From assembly GCA_030123545.1 (NCBI GenBank), contig CP126124.1, positions 2,294,001 through 2,358,000 on the forward strand: a stretch of 64,000 nt of DNA. The letters run 5' to 3'. Positions 9,158 through 18,358 of this stretch are shown here, one piece after another; the first letter of the stretch is position 1; each line of letters opens with the position of its first letter. The translations under genes and the position numbers were made by a program. The notes under the pieces are model-generated. The model had not been told where the DNA came from. It saw only the letters and a list, made by a program, of their open reading frames with translations, and searched no databases. The stretch comes from Burkholderiaceae bacterium (GTDB lineage: Bacteria; Pseudomonadota; Gammaproteobacteria; Burkholderiales; Burkholderiaceae_C).

Positions 9158-10446
9158 ACGTTTGCCCTGTGTCCGATGTCGCGCCGGTACTGCATTCCGT
9201 CGAACGAGATCGCGCGCACCAGCTCATAGCAGCGCGCTTGCGCGAGCGGCAGCTTGTCGGCCAGCACCGTCACGCACAGCACGCGGCCGCCGGCGGTGCG
9301 CAGCACCCCGCCTTCGAGCGTGGTGCCGGCATGAAACACCACCGCGTCGTCGGCTTCCTTTGGCAAGCCAGTGATCGCGTCGCCGCGGCGCGGACTCAAA
9401 GGGTAGCCGTGCGCCGCCAGCACCACGCCCAACGCGGTGCGCCGGTCCCATTGCAGGTCGACGCGGTCGAGCTGGCCGTGCAGCCCCGGCTCGGTCGCGG
9501 CCCACAGCACCTCGAACAGGTCGGACTTGAGCCGCATCAGGATCGGCTGCGCCTCGGGGTCGCCGAGCCGGCAATTGAATTCCAGCGTGCGCGGCCGCCC
9601 GTCCGGGCCGATCATCAGCCCGGCGTACAGGAAGCCGGTGTAGCGGATGCCGTCCTGCTCCATGCCGTGCAGCGTCGGCAGGATCACCTCGCGCATCGCG
9701 CGCGCGTGCACCTCGGCGGTCACGACCGGCGCCGGCGAATACGCGCCCATGCCCCCGGTGTTCGGCCCGCGGTCGCCGTCCTCGAGCCGCTTGTGGTCCT
9801 GCGAGGTCGCCAGCGCGAGCACGTTCTTGCCGTCGCACAGCACGATGAAGCTCGCTTCCTCGCCGTGCAGACATTCCTCGATCACCACGCGCGGTGCGGC
9901 GTCGACGTCGTTCGCGGCCGATGGCTGCCCGGCCGGCAGCATCGCGTCGACCGCCGCGTGCGCCTCGTCCAACGTCATCGCGACCACCACGCCCTTGCCG
10001 GCGGCGAGCCCATCGGCCTTGACGACGATCGGCGCGCCCTTCCCGCCCACGTAGGCATGCGCCGCCGCGGCGTCGGTGAACACTTGGTATTCGGCGGTCG
10101 GGATGCCGTGGCGCCGCATGAAGTCCTTCGCGAACGCCTTAGAGCTCTCGAGCTGCGCCGCGGCGCGGGTCGGGCCGAAGATGCGCAGGCCGTGCGCGCG
10201 GAACTCGTCGACCACGCCGTTTGCTAGCGGCCCCTCCGGGCCGACCACGGTCAGCGCGATCCTGTTCTCTTGTGCCCAGGCCCGCAGCGCAGCGACCTCG
10301 GTGATAGCCACCGATTCGAAGCGCTCGTCGAGCGTGGTGCCGCCGTTGCCCGGCGCGACATAGACCCGCTGTACCCGCTTTGATGCGGCGAGTTTCCAGG
10401 CCAGCGCATGCTCGCGCCCGCCGCCGCCTATCACCAGCACCTTCAT
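9154..10446 (-). CDS. purD: Phosphoribosylamine-glycine ligase (GAR synthetase)
   Basis: The 430-residue ATP-grasp enzyme joins phosphoribosylamine and glycine in the second step of purine synthesis. It begins MKVLVIGGGGREHALAWKL, has the ATP-grasp segments PIVVKADGLAAGKGVVVA and NTGGMGAYSPAPV, and ends after the family C-terminal domain with no fusion to purN or purM. Its ATG overlaps the yebC stop by four bases and its stop overlaps the hemF start, so translation is coupled on both sides. Confidence 0.97.
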   Translation of the reverse strand: MKVLVIGGGGREHALAWKLAASKRVQRVYVAPGNGGTTLDERFESVAITEVAALRAWAQENRIALTVVGPEGPLANGVVDEFRAHGLRIFGPTRAAAQLESSKAFAKDFMRRHGIPTAEYQVFTDAAAAHAYVGGKGAPIVVKADGLAAGKGVVVAMTLDEAHAAVDAMLPAGQPSAANDVDAAPRVVIEECLHGEEASFIVLCDGKNVLALATSQDHKRLEDGDRGPNTGGMGAYSPAPVVTAEVHARAMREVILPTLHGMEQDGIRYTGFLYAGLMIGPDGRPRTLEFNCRLGDPEAQPILMRLKSDLFEVLWAATEPGLHGQLDRVDLQWDRRTALGVVLAAHGYPLSPRRGDAITGLPKEADDAVVFHAGTTLEGGVLRTAGGRVLCVTVLADKLPLAQARCYELVRAISFDGMQYRRDIGHRANV

Positions 10447-11174
10447 GCGCCGCCGCCGAGGTTCGCGTTGTGGTAGACGGCCTGCGTGTCGTCCAGGTCT
10501 TCCAGCGCGTCGATCAGCTTTTGCATGCGCTCGGCGTCCTCGCCGTCCAGCTCGACCATGTTCTCGGCGCGCAGCGTGACCTCGGCGATTTCGGGTTTCA
10601 GGCCGGCCGCTTCCAGCGCGTGCTTCACCGCCTCGAAGTCGTTCGGCGCGGTCAGCACCTCGATCGCGCCGTCGTCGTCGGCGATCACGTCCTCGGCGCC
10701 GGCATCGAGCGCGGCTTCCATCACCTTGTCTTCACTCGTGCCGGGCGCGAAGACCAGTTGTCCGCAATGCTTGAACTGGAACGCGACCGAGCCTTCCGAG
10801 CCCATGTTGCCGCCGTTCTTTGAAAAGACGTGGCGCACCTCGGCGACGGTGCGCACGCGGTTGTCGGTCATCGTGTCGACGATGATCGCGGCACCGCCGA
10901 TGCCGTATCCCTCGTAGCGGATTTCCTCGTAGTTCACGCCCTCGAGATTGCCGGTCGCCTTGTCGATGTTGCGCTTGATGGTGTCGGCCGGCATGTTCGC
11001 GGCCTTGGCCTTGTCGATCGCCAGTCGCAGCCGCGGGTTCGCCGCCGGGTCGCCGCCGCCGCTGCGCGCGGCAACCATGATCTCGCGCACCACCCGGGTC
11101 CAGATGCGCTGGCGCTTCTCGTCCTGCCTGCCCTTGCGGTGCTGGATATTCGCCCATTTGCTGTGGCCGGCCAT
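10443..11174 (-). CDS. yebC: YebC/PmpR (TACO1) family protein
   Basis: The 243-residue product has the full family layout, starting MAGHSKWANIQHRKGRQD and containing GYGIGGAAIIVDTMTDNR and EGSVAFQFKHCG. Members act as transcription regulators or, as shown for related proteins, help ribosomes through proline-rich stretches. It is the first gene of the minus-strand run through rng. The 74-base gap at 11175-11248 must hold its promoter and that of the divergent DUF853 gene. Confidence 0.95.
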   Translation of the reverse strand: MAGHSKWANIQHRKGRQDEKRQRIWTRVVREIMVAARSGGGDPAANPRLRLAIDKAKAANMPADTIKRNIDKATGNLEGVNYEEIRYEGYGIGGAAIIVDTMTDNRVRTVAEVRHVFSKNGGNMGSEGSVAFQFKHCGQLVFAPGTSEDKVMEAALDAGAEDVIADDDGAIEVLTAPNDFEAVKHALEAAGLKPEIAEVTLRAENMVELDGEDAERMQKLIDALEDLDDTQAVYHNANLGGGA

Positions 11175-11248
11175 GAATTGTCTGCCCTCGCTGTCGATCC
11201 GTCGGATAAGCTTGGGATTCTACTTTTCGCAAGAGAGGAACCATCGAC

Positions 11249-12754
11249 ATGGCAGAACCGATGCTGATCGCCCGACACGGTGACGTCGAATGCGCGCTGC
11301 TGCCCGGCCTGGCGAACCGCCACGGTCTGATCACCGGCGCCACCGGCACCGGCAAGACAGTGACGCTGCAAAAGCTCGCCGAATCGTTCTCGGCGATCGG
11401 CGTGCCGGTGTTCATGGCCGACGTGAAGGGTGACCTCACCGGGATCACGCAGACCGGAAGCGTTACGGCCAAGCTGGCCGAGTTGCTGAAGGAGCGCGGC
11501 CTGCCCACACCCGAGCCGGTCGCGTGCCCCGCCATCCTGTGGGATGTGTTCGGCCAAGCCGGGCACCCGGTGCGCGCCACCATCAGCGACATGGGGCCGC
11601 TCTTGCTGGCGCGCATGCTCGACCTAAACGAGACGCAGGGCGGCGTGCTGAACCTGGTGTTCAAGATCGCCGACGACAACGGCCTGCTGCTGCTCGATCT
11701 CAAGGATCTGCGCGCAATGATCCAGTACGTCGGCGACAACGCGAAGCAGTTCACCACCGAGTACGGCAACATCAGCGCCGCCAGCGTGGGCGCGATCCAG
11801 CGCGGACTGCTGGCATTGGAGAGCCAAGGCGCCGAGCAGTTCTTCGGCGAACCGATGCTGAACATCGACGACATGATGCAGACCGTCCAGGGCAAGGGCG
11901 TCATCAACATCCTGGCGGCCGACAAGCTGCTGACCGCGCCGCGTCTGTACGCGAGCTTCCTGCTATGGCTGCTGTCGAGTCTTTACGAAAAGCTGCCGGA
12001 GATCGGCGACCCGGAGAAGCCGAAGTTCGTGTTCTTCTTCGACGAAGCGCACCTCTTGTTCAACGACGCGCCCAAGGTGCTGCTGGAACGTATCGAGCTG
12101 GTGGTGCGGCTCGTGCGCTCCAAGGGCGTCGGCGTGTACTTCGTGACGCAGAATCCGATCGATGTGCCCGACACCGTGCTCGCGCAACTGGGCAACCGCG
12201 TGCAGCATGCGCTGCGCGCGTTCACCGCACGCGACCAGAAGGCGGTCAAGGCCACCGCGGAGACGATGCGCGGCAATCCCAAGCTGAACATCGAGACCGC
12301 GATCACCGAACTCGCCACCGGCGAGGCGCTGGTGAGCTTCCTCGATGCCAGGGGTCGCCCGGGCGTGACCGAACGGGTGTACGTGATCCCGCCCGGAAGC
12401 CAGATCGGCGTCATCAGCGAAGCGCAGCGCCAGGCGCTGCGGGCCGATTCGCTGGTGGCCGGCGTGTACGAGAAAGCGATCGACCGCGAATCGGCCTACG
12501 AAGCGCTGAAAGCCCGGGCCGGCGCCGCGGGCGCGCCTGTTGGTGCCGAGGGCAACGCCGCCGCGCAGCCCGGCGGCGGCGAGCTGATGGATACCGCCAA
12601 GGAAATCCTGTTCGGCCGCACCGGCCCGCGCGGCGGCCAGCACGACGGGTTGATGCAGGCGATGGCGAAGTCCGCGGTGCGCAGCGTCGGCAGCGGCATC
12701 GGCCGGCAGATCCTGCGCGGGGTGCTCGGCGGCATTTTCGGCGGCAAGCGCTGA
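11249..12754 (+). CDS. DUF853 (YjgR-type) HerA/FtsK-related ATPase
   Basis: The 501-residue protein has a Walker A motif GATGTGKT at residues 30-37 and a Walker B FFFDEAH, with a VTQNPIDVPDTVLAQLGNR sensor region typical of the HerA-like DUF853 family. The C-terminus is Gly-rich and ends in GIGRQILRGVLGGIFGGKR. GAGAGGAA precedes the ATG. Its physiological role is not established; partners such as NurA are not encoded nearby. It is read in the direction of upp, 38 bases downstream. Confidence 0.9.
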   Translation: MAEPMLIARHGDVECALLPGLANRHGLITGATGTGKTVTLQKLAESFSAIGVPVFMADVKGDLTGITQTGSVTAKLAELLKERGLPTPEPVACPAILWDVFGQAGHPVRATISDMGPLLLARMLDLNETQGGVLNLVFKIADDNGLLLLDLKDLRAMIQYVGDNAKQFTTEYGNISAASVGAIQRGLLALESQGAEQFFGEPMLNIDDMMQTVQGKGVINILAADKLLTAPRLYASFLLWLLSSLYEKLPEIGDPEKPKFVFFFDEAHLLFNDAPKVLLERIELVVRLVRSKGVGVYFVTQNPIDVPDTVLAQLGNRVQHALRAFTARDQKAVKATAETMRGNPKLNIETAITELATGEALVSFLDARGRPGVTERVYVIPPGSQIGVISEAQRQALRADSLVAGVYEKAIDRESAYEALKARAGAAGAPVGAEGNAAAQPGGGELMDTAKEILFGRTGPRGGQHDGLMQAMAKSAVRSVGSGIGRQILRGVLGGIFGGKR

Positions 12755-12792
12755 CGCCTTGTCGCGCCAGCCCATCGGCATCTCGCACCGTC

Positions 12793-13425
<633 letters not shown>

Positions 13426-13611
13426 CCGCGCCGGCGCATCTTGCCGTCGGATTGCTGGCAATTCCCGATCCGCCCGATCCGGGGCGCTACCGTTTGTCAC
13501 CAATTGCCACCCGGCGTTTATCTGCCGGTCATCGGGCTTCACTATCTTGTCTCCAACGCCGTGGATGGCCAGACACGCCGCGGTTCGAACAACTCGACGA
13601 GGCGGTGCCCG

Positions 13612-14691
13612 ATGATCTCGAAATCAATGGCGGCCGGATGGTGCGGATCGACGCGGCGGCTGGCGGTTGCCGGTACTGCGCTCGGCTTCTTGCTCACTGT
13701 CGCAGCCTGCGGCGGCGGCGGTGGAGGCAGTGGCGGCGGTGGTGACGGAACCTCGCCTCCGGGCGGTATCAGCATGGACGCGCGCGTCGCCGCCGCCACG
13801 GCCACGGCGCAGAGCACGAGCAACGCCTGCACACCGATCCAGCCGTTCTACTGGGAAGTGGGCGACCAGACCGGACGGCTGGGATCGGGCTCGGTGCCCT
13901 CCAACAACGGCAACCCGACCTACACCAGCTCGACGGTGATGCCGATCGCTTCGGCGTCCAAGTGGCTGTACGGCGCGTACGTGGTGCAGATGCGCCAGGG
14001 GCAGCTCACGGCCGACGATATCAAGTTCCTGACCTTTCGCAGCGGCTACACGAACTTCACGAAGTGTCTGCCAAGCCAGACCGTCGACGGTTGCGTCGCG
14101 TACCAGAGCAACGGCGTGTACACGGCGGCGAACGACGGCTATTTCTCCTACGGCGGCGGCCACATGGAAAAGCACGCCAGCCTGAACGGCCTGGGACCGA
14201 TGGACAACGCAAGCCTCGCCGCCGCGATCCAGTCGCAGCTCGGCACCGACGTCGCAATTGCATACAGCCAGCCGCAACTGGCGGGCGGCGTGTACACCAA
14301 CGCCGACACCTACGCGGTGTTCCTGCGCAAGATCCTGTCAGGCCAGCTGCTGATGAAAGCCGCGCTCGGCACCGATGCGGTCTGTACCAATCCCGCGACC
14401 TGCGCGCAGGCGCGCAACACGCCGGTGCCGCAGACCGAGAGCTACCACTACTCGATCGGCCACTGGGTCGAGGACGACCCGGTGAACGGGGACGGCGCGT
14501 TCAGCAGCGCCGGCGCGTTCGGCTTCTACCCCTGGATCGACGGGAGCAAGACCTGGTACGGCATCGTGGCCCGGTGGGACAACAGCGGCAACAGCGACCC
14601 TGGCAACCCGGACTCTGCCGGTCAAGGATTTGCATCGGAGCAGTGCGGCCAGTTGATCCGTGCAGCGTGGATTCAGGGCGTCGCGCACTAA
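13612..14691 (+). CDS. Putative lipoprotein with serine hydrolase (beta-lactamase-like) features
   Basis: The 359-residue product has a lipoprotein signal ending LTVAAC, followed by a glycine-rich linker (CGGGGGGSGGGG), so it should be anchored in the outer or inner membrane. The mature part contains ASASKWL, an SxxK motif as in class C beta-lactamase-fold hydrolases, and a YTNADTYAVFLRKIL helix that fits such folds. A clear KTG or HTG triad element is not obvious; KTWYGIVARWD may occupy that strand. Start ATG 13612 is preceded by GAGG. Function is unknown; hydrolase assignment is moderate. Confidence 0.6.
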   Translation: MISKSMAAGWCGSTRRLAVAGTALGFLLTVAACGGGGGGSGGGGDGTSPPGGISMDARVAAATATAQSTSNACTPIQPFYWEVGDQTGRLGSGSVPSNNGNPTYTSSTVMPIASASKWLYGAYVVQMRQGQLTADDIKFLTFRSGYTNFTKCLPSQTVDGCVAYQSNGVYTAANDGYFSYGGGHMEKHASLNGLGPMDNASLAAAIQSQLGTDVAIAYSQPQLAGGVYTNADTYAVFLRKILSGQLLMKAALGTDAVCTNPATCAQARNTPVPQTESYHYSIGHWVEDDPVNGDGAFSSAGAFGFYPWIDGSKTWYGIVARWDNSGNSDPGNPDSAGQGFASEQCGQLIRAAWIQGVAH

Positions 14692-15014
14692 CCCGCTTCG
14701 AGCGGGCCCTGGCGCATTGATGGGACGCCGGCGCCGCGCGCGATCGGTTTCGGAATCAAATACCACGGAAGCCCTCTAGGTTGCTACACTTTCAGCTATT
14801 GATTGCATAGCATCCGGTGGTGTGCGACGGCACGACCGATCGGCGGCGGTAGCGCGTGGTCAGGGCCGCCCTGGCCCGATCGTATGCATGCAAAACATTT
14901 CCGGGCGAAAACGGAACTACGTCTGCTCGCGCGCCCTCAAACCAACGTAATAGGCCTGCAGCCTGCGCTGATAGTTGCTTCGTCAGCGGGGTCTTGCGTA
15001 ATGGAGGGCACAGT
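14692..15014. other. 323-bp intergenic region
   Basis: No credible gene is present. CCCGCT-TCG-AGCGGG at 14692-14706 directly after the stop can form a short hairpin but lacks a T tract. A half copy of the 54-base element lies at 14795-14811. The rest probably contains the promoter of the membrane protein starting at 15015. Confidence 0.6.
14795..14811 (+). repeat. Half copy of the 54-bp element
   Basis: GCTAT, 7 bases, ATAGC reproduces the left hairpin of the dispersed element, but the following bases do not match the GGGCTACAGC half. It may be a decayed copy or a chance hairpin. Confidence 0.4.
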
Positions 15015-15686
15015 ATGGAAACTACTCTGGAGCATGGTGCACACGAGTTTCATCAAGGTGAGCTGATCAAGGGTTCGAGCGTCGAGGTCATGGGCGGTAT
15101 CGCCGCCGCGGTGCTCGGAATCATCGGGCTGGCGGACGTGGTGCCGAAATACGTGCTGCCGATCGCGGGCATCGTGCTCGCGATCACGCTGATGGCACGA
15201 GCCGCGATGGTCGCCGCGGGGTACGCCCAGGTGTTGGCCGGAATGCGGGAAAAAGGCGGGCTGGGCAATATGGAGTTGCGCAGCAGTGGCATGAGCGCCG
15301 AAGCTCTCGCCGGAGGCGCTGCGCTGGTGCTGAGCATTCTCGCGATCCTGCAACTGGAGCCGGACGTGCTGATGGCCGTCGTGTCGCTCGTGCTGGGCGC
15401 GGGTCTGCTGCTCGGCAACGGCGCGCGCACGCGGCTGGATGCGCTGAAGGTCGAACTCGCGACCAACCACGACCTCGCGAACAAGGTTGCCGATCTCGAA
15501 TCCTCGGGCTCCGGCGGCGCGCAGGCGCTGGTTGGCGTGGCAGCGATCGTTCTCGGTATCCTCGCGCTGGTCGGCGTGAGTCCGGTGGACCTCGTGCTGA
15601 TCTCGATGCTCGCGATAGGCGCAGCGACGCTGCTCAGCGGATCGGCGCTTGAAAGCCGAATGGTCAACATGATGCTGGGACGGTAA
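15015..15686 (+). CDS. Membrane protein of three tandem two-helix repeats, function unknown
   Basis: The 223-residue product starts at ATG 15015 with GGAGG seven bases upstream. It has about six hydrophobic segments and a clear internal triplication: residues 23-68, 95-140 and 169-214 align without gaps, each with a [VA][EQ][VA][ML]xGxAAxVLxI core and a proline 21 residues after the first position. The repeats are joined by soluble linkers (near residues 72-92 and 141-168). I do not recognise a named family. It is flanked downstream by a strong bidirectional terminator and stands alone. Confidence 0.85.
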   Translation: METTLEHGAHEFHQGELIKGSSVEVMGGIAAAVLGIIGLADVVPKYVLPIAGIVLAITLMARAAMVAAGYAQVLAGMREKGGLGNMELRSSGMSAEALAGGAALVLSILAILQLEPDVLMAVVSLVLGAGLLLGNGARTRLDALKVELATNHDLANKVADLESSGSGGAQALVGVAAIVLGILALVGVSPVDLVLISMLAIGAATLLSGSALESRMVNMMLGR

Positions 15687-15711
15687 TTCCGTCCGCCAGC
15701 GAACCGACAGT

Positions 15712-15743
15712 CGAAGCCCGGCCGGGTTCCCGGTCGGGCTTCG
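15712..15743. terminator. Bidirectional terminator between the membrane protein and sirtuin genes
   Basis: CGAAGCCCGGCCGGG at 15712-15726 pairs with 15729-15743 over 15 bases with one G-T wobble and a two-base loop. It directly follows the plus-strand gene by 25 bases and abuts the stop of the converging minus-strand gene. T-rich sequence is short, but position and stability support termination. Confidence 0.75.
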
Positions 15744-16592
15744 TTATACCGGTGCGACGGCCACTGCAGCCAGCGCGTCGGCCAGCGCAGCCAAGGTTTC
15801 GCCCACCGGCCGTTCGACCTTCAGCGCGAGCAGGTCGTCGGCCCGCGTGCGTCCCAGGTTGACCGCGGCCACCGGCTTGGCCGCAGCCGCGGCCGCCTGC
15901 GCGAAGCGAAAGCCCGAATACACCATCAGCGACGAGCCGACGACGAGCAGCGCATCGGCCTGCTGCAACGCAGCGAGCGCGGCACTGACGCGGTCGCGCG
16001 GTACGTTCTCGCCGAAGAACACGACGTCGGGCTTGAGCAGCCCGTCGCCGCAGCGTGGACAGGGCGGCACGGAAAAACCGGAGAAATCCAGGCCGTCCAG
16101 ATCGGCGTCGCCGTCTGGCGCAGTGCCGGCCTCGAGCACGCCCCAATCGGGGTTGCGTTCGAGCAGCAGCGACTGCAGCATCGCGCGCGGCATGCGCGCG
16201 TCGCAGGCCAGGCAGCGCACCGTGTCGATGCGGCCGTGCAGGTCGATCACATGCCGGCTGCCGGCGGCGCGGTGCAGGCCGTCGACGTTCTGCGTGAGCA
16301 GCAGCGCGACGCGGCCAGCGGATTCGAGCCGAGCCAGCGCACGGTGCGCGGGCCCGGGCCGGGCGTGGCCGATCACGCGCCAGCCGATCAGGCTGCGCGC
16401 CCAGTAGCGCCGGCGCGCGGACTCGTCACCGACGAAAGCTTGGTAGGTGATCGGCGCCGACCGCTTCCAGTCGCCGTTCGCGTCGCGGTAGTCTGGAATG
16501 CCGCTGTCGGTGCTGCAACCAGCACCCGTCAGCACCACCAGCCGCGGGTGGCGGCGCGCAAACGCGATCAGCGCCGCGAGGTCATCGTCCAT
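15744..16592 (-). CDS. Sir2-family NAD-dependent deacylase (sirtuin)
   Basis: The 282-residue protein has GAGCSTDSGIPDYR (NAD site), TQNVDGLH and the catalytic histidine in VIDLHGRID, plus a four-cysteine zinc module (CLACDAR and CPRCG). The PDYR motif and size fit the class II (SIRT4-like) bacterial sirtuins that remove acetyl or other acyl groups from lysine. I prefer the ATG at 16592 (MDDDLAAL); an ATG at 16613 would add seven residues. Targets are unknown. Confidence 0.92.
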   Translation of the reverse strand: MDDDLAALIAFARRHPRLVVLTGAGCSTDSGIPDYRDANGDWKRSAPITYQAFVGDESARRRYWARSLIGWRVIGHARPGPAHRALARLESAGRVALLLTQNVDGLHRAAGSRHVIDLHGRIDTVRCLACDARMPRAMLQSLLLERNPDWGVLEAGTAPDGDADLDGLDFSGFSVPPCPRCGDGLLKPDVVFFGENVPRDRVSAALAALQQADALLVVGSSLMVYSGFRFAQAAAAAAKPVAAVNLGRTRADDLLALKVERPVGETLAALADALAAVAVAPV

Positions 16593-16697
16593 GATCCGTC
16601 GATGATGCCGCAAATCAGCCGTAACGCGCCGGCCTCAAACCTAAGCGGCCCAGCCCCGGGGCAGCCGCGGAGCGGGCTGTGCCCGGCCGCTGGCTGC

Positions 16698-16760
16698 GCC
16701 CCCTCCGGGAACCAGGAGGGGGGGAGGCGCAGCACCGAAGCGTGCGAAGCCTGGGGGTGG
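16698..16760. repeat. GC-rich hairpin repeat (family II), copy after sbcB
   Basis: A CCCCCTCCGGG...GGAGGGGG hairpin is followed by a GCACCGAAGCG-type box and GAAGCCTGGGGGTGG. The last 29 bases match the copy after guaB at 23 of 29 positions. It ends two bases from the sbcB stop codon, so it lies at the very start of the sbcB 3' untranslated region and may act as a terminator or RNA-stability element. Confidence 0.65.
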
Positions 16761-16762
16761 GC

Positions 16763-18220
16763 CTATACATCCGGTGCGATGCTCTCCGCATAGTCGTACA
16801 GCGCCCCCAGGATCGCCTCGCCGCGCTCGTCGGCCGCGGCGCCGAGTTCATCGAGTTGCGCGAACAGCGCATCGAAGCTGCGGGCGCCGCCCTCGCCTTC
16901 GACCAACCGCAGGGTCCGGTGCTGCTGCCAGCGCGATCGCTCGTCGGTCGTCAGCGTTTCGGGGAAGTTGCGCGCGCGGTAGCGAAACAGCAGCTCGGCG
17001 AGCCGCGCATCGTCGAAGCCGGTGCGGGCCGCCGCCAATTCGAGCGGCGCCATCGCGCGCAGCCGCGCGAGGCGGCGCCGGTCCTCGTTGCCGACGAAAC
17101 CGCCGTACAGATCCTCGTCCACGTCCGGCGTTTCGGCGCCGGCCGGCCTCGCATAAACCTGCGGCCAGAGCGTGCTCAGGTCGGGCAGCGCGCGAAGTCG
17201 GTCGAGGTGAGCCTCGACCACACCGAAGTCGATGCCCCAACGTTCGGCAAGGTCAGGCCGGCGCGTCCGAAGCGTGTCGACGTTGCCAATGACGATCGGT
17301 GATCTGTTCAAGTGCACGCCCTTGATCGCGAGGCGCGTCGCGCCCTCGGGCAGATCGGCGTCGGCGACGAACAGGCGGGCGCGCACCTCGTCGGCAGTCA
17401 GGTCGGCCAGTTCGGCCGGGTCGCGGCTCAGATCCCATGCCAGCATTTCGTTCTTGTTGGTCGGGTGCATGGCCAGCGGCGCCATCACCGCAATGCAGCC
17501 GCGGGCAGCGCCAAAGCGGCCGCTGACGTGCAGGAAAGGCCGCGCCTCGCGCAGCGCGGCGGGCAGGCTCAATTCCTGCGCCACGCGATCCTTCTTGCGA
17601 AGCGCGAGGCAAAAATCGAACAGTTTGTCGTTGCGTTGTCGGATCAGCCGCGCCAGCGCGATCGTGGCGCGCACGTCCGACAGCGCATCGTGGGCAGCGG
17701 CATGCGTCAGACCGTTGGCAGCGGTCAGGCGTTCGAGCTTGAACGTCGTGGTGCCGTCGTCTGCCTTCGGCCACTCGAAGCCATCGGGGCGCAGCGCATG
17801 CACGCACCGCACCACGTCCAGCAGGTCCCAGCGGCCGCAGTCGTTCTGCCATTCGCGCGCATAGGGGTCGATCAGGTTGCGCCAGAACAGGAAACGCGTG
17901 ACCTCGTCATCGAAGCGGATCGAGTTGTAGCCGACACCGATCGTGCCGGGCTTTGCCAGTTCCTGCTCGATGCGCGCGGCGAACTGATGCTCGGGCAGGC
18001 CCCGCTGCTGGCAGACCTGGGGCGTGATGCCGGTGATCAGGCAGGCCGCAGGGTCGGGCAGGTAGTCGTCTGCCGGACGGCAATACAGCATCACCGGCTC
18101 GCTGATCTCGTTGAGTTCGGAGTCGGTGCGAATGGCTGCAAACTGCGCCGGCCGGTCGCGCCGCGGCAGCGCGCCGAAGGTTTCGTAGTCGTGCCACAGG
18201 AAGGTCGTGGGCGCGGTCAT
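16763..18220 (-). CDS. sbcB: Exodeoxyribonuclease I
   Basis: The 485-residue enzyme degrades single-stranded DNA 3' to 5' in recombination and mismatch repair. The DnaQ-fold catalytic residues appear in WHDYETFG (D and E), in YNSIRFDDE and in HDALSDV (H and D). The SH3-like and helical C-terminal domains follow, with NRSPIVIGNV and RYRARNFPETL as in ExoI. Length is close to the E. coli protein (475). Confidence 0.95.
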   Translation of the reverse strand: MTAPTTFLWHDYETFGALPRRDRPAQFAAIRTDSELNEISEPVMLYCRPADDYLPDPAACLITGITPQVCQQRGLPEHQFAARIEQELAKPGTIGVGYNSIRFDDEVTRFLFWRNLIDPYAREWQNDCGRWDLLDVVRCVHALRPDGFEWPKADDGTTTFKLERLTAANGLTHAAAHDALSDVRATIALARLIRQRNDKLFDFCLALRKKDRVAQELSLPAALREARPFLHVSGRFGAARGCIAVMAPLAMHPTNKNEMLAWDLSRDPAELADLTADEVRARLFVADADLPEGATRLAIKGVHLNRSPIVIGNVDTLRTRRPDLAERWGIDFGVVEAHLDRLRALPDLSTLWPQVYARPAGAETPDVDEDLYGGFVGNEDRRRLARLRAMAPLELAAARTGFDDARLAELLFRYRARNFPETLTTDERSRWQQHRTLRLVEGEGGARSFDALFAQLDELGAAADERGEAILGALYDYAESIAPDV

Positions 18221-18299
18221 GAGGGTTGCGGTGGCGGGTGACGGCGGCGATCGCGGCGGCCGCGGCAGCCCCGTTCGCCTCGGGCTATGCTGCAGAATA

Positions 18300-18330
18300 A
18301 AGGGCCGGCCGCTGGTCGCGGCCGGCCCTT
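18300..18330 (-). terminator. Rho-independent terminator of clpA
   Basis: AAGGGCCGGCCGC at 18300-18312 pairs perfectly with 18318-18330 around a five-base loop. On the minus strand the stem is followed by TTATTC, and it lies 28 bases after the clpA stop. Confidence 0.8.
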
Positions 18331-18358
18331 CATGATAACGGCGCTGCGCCTGGCCAGC

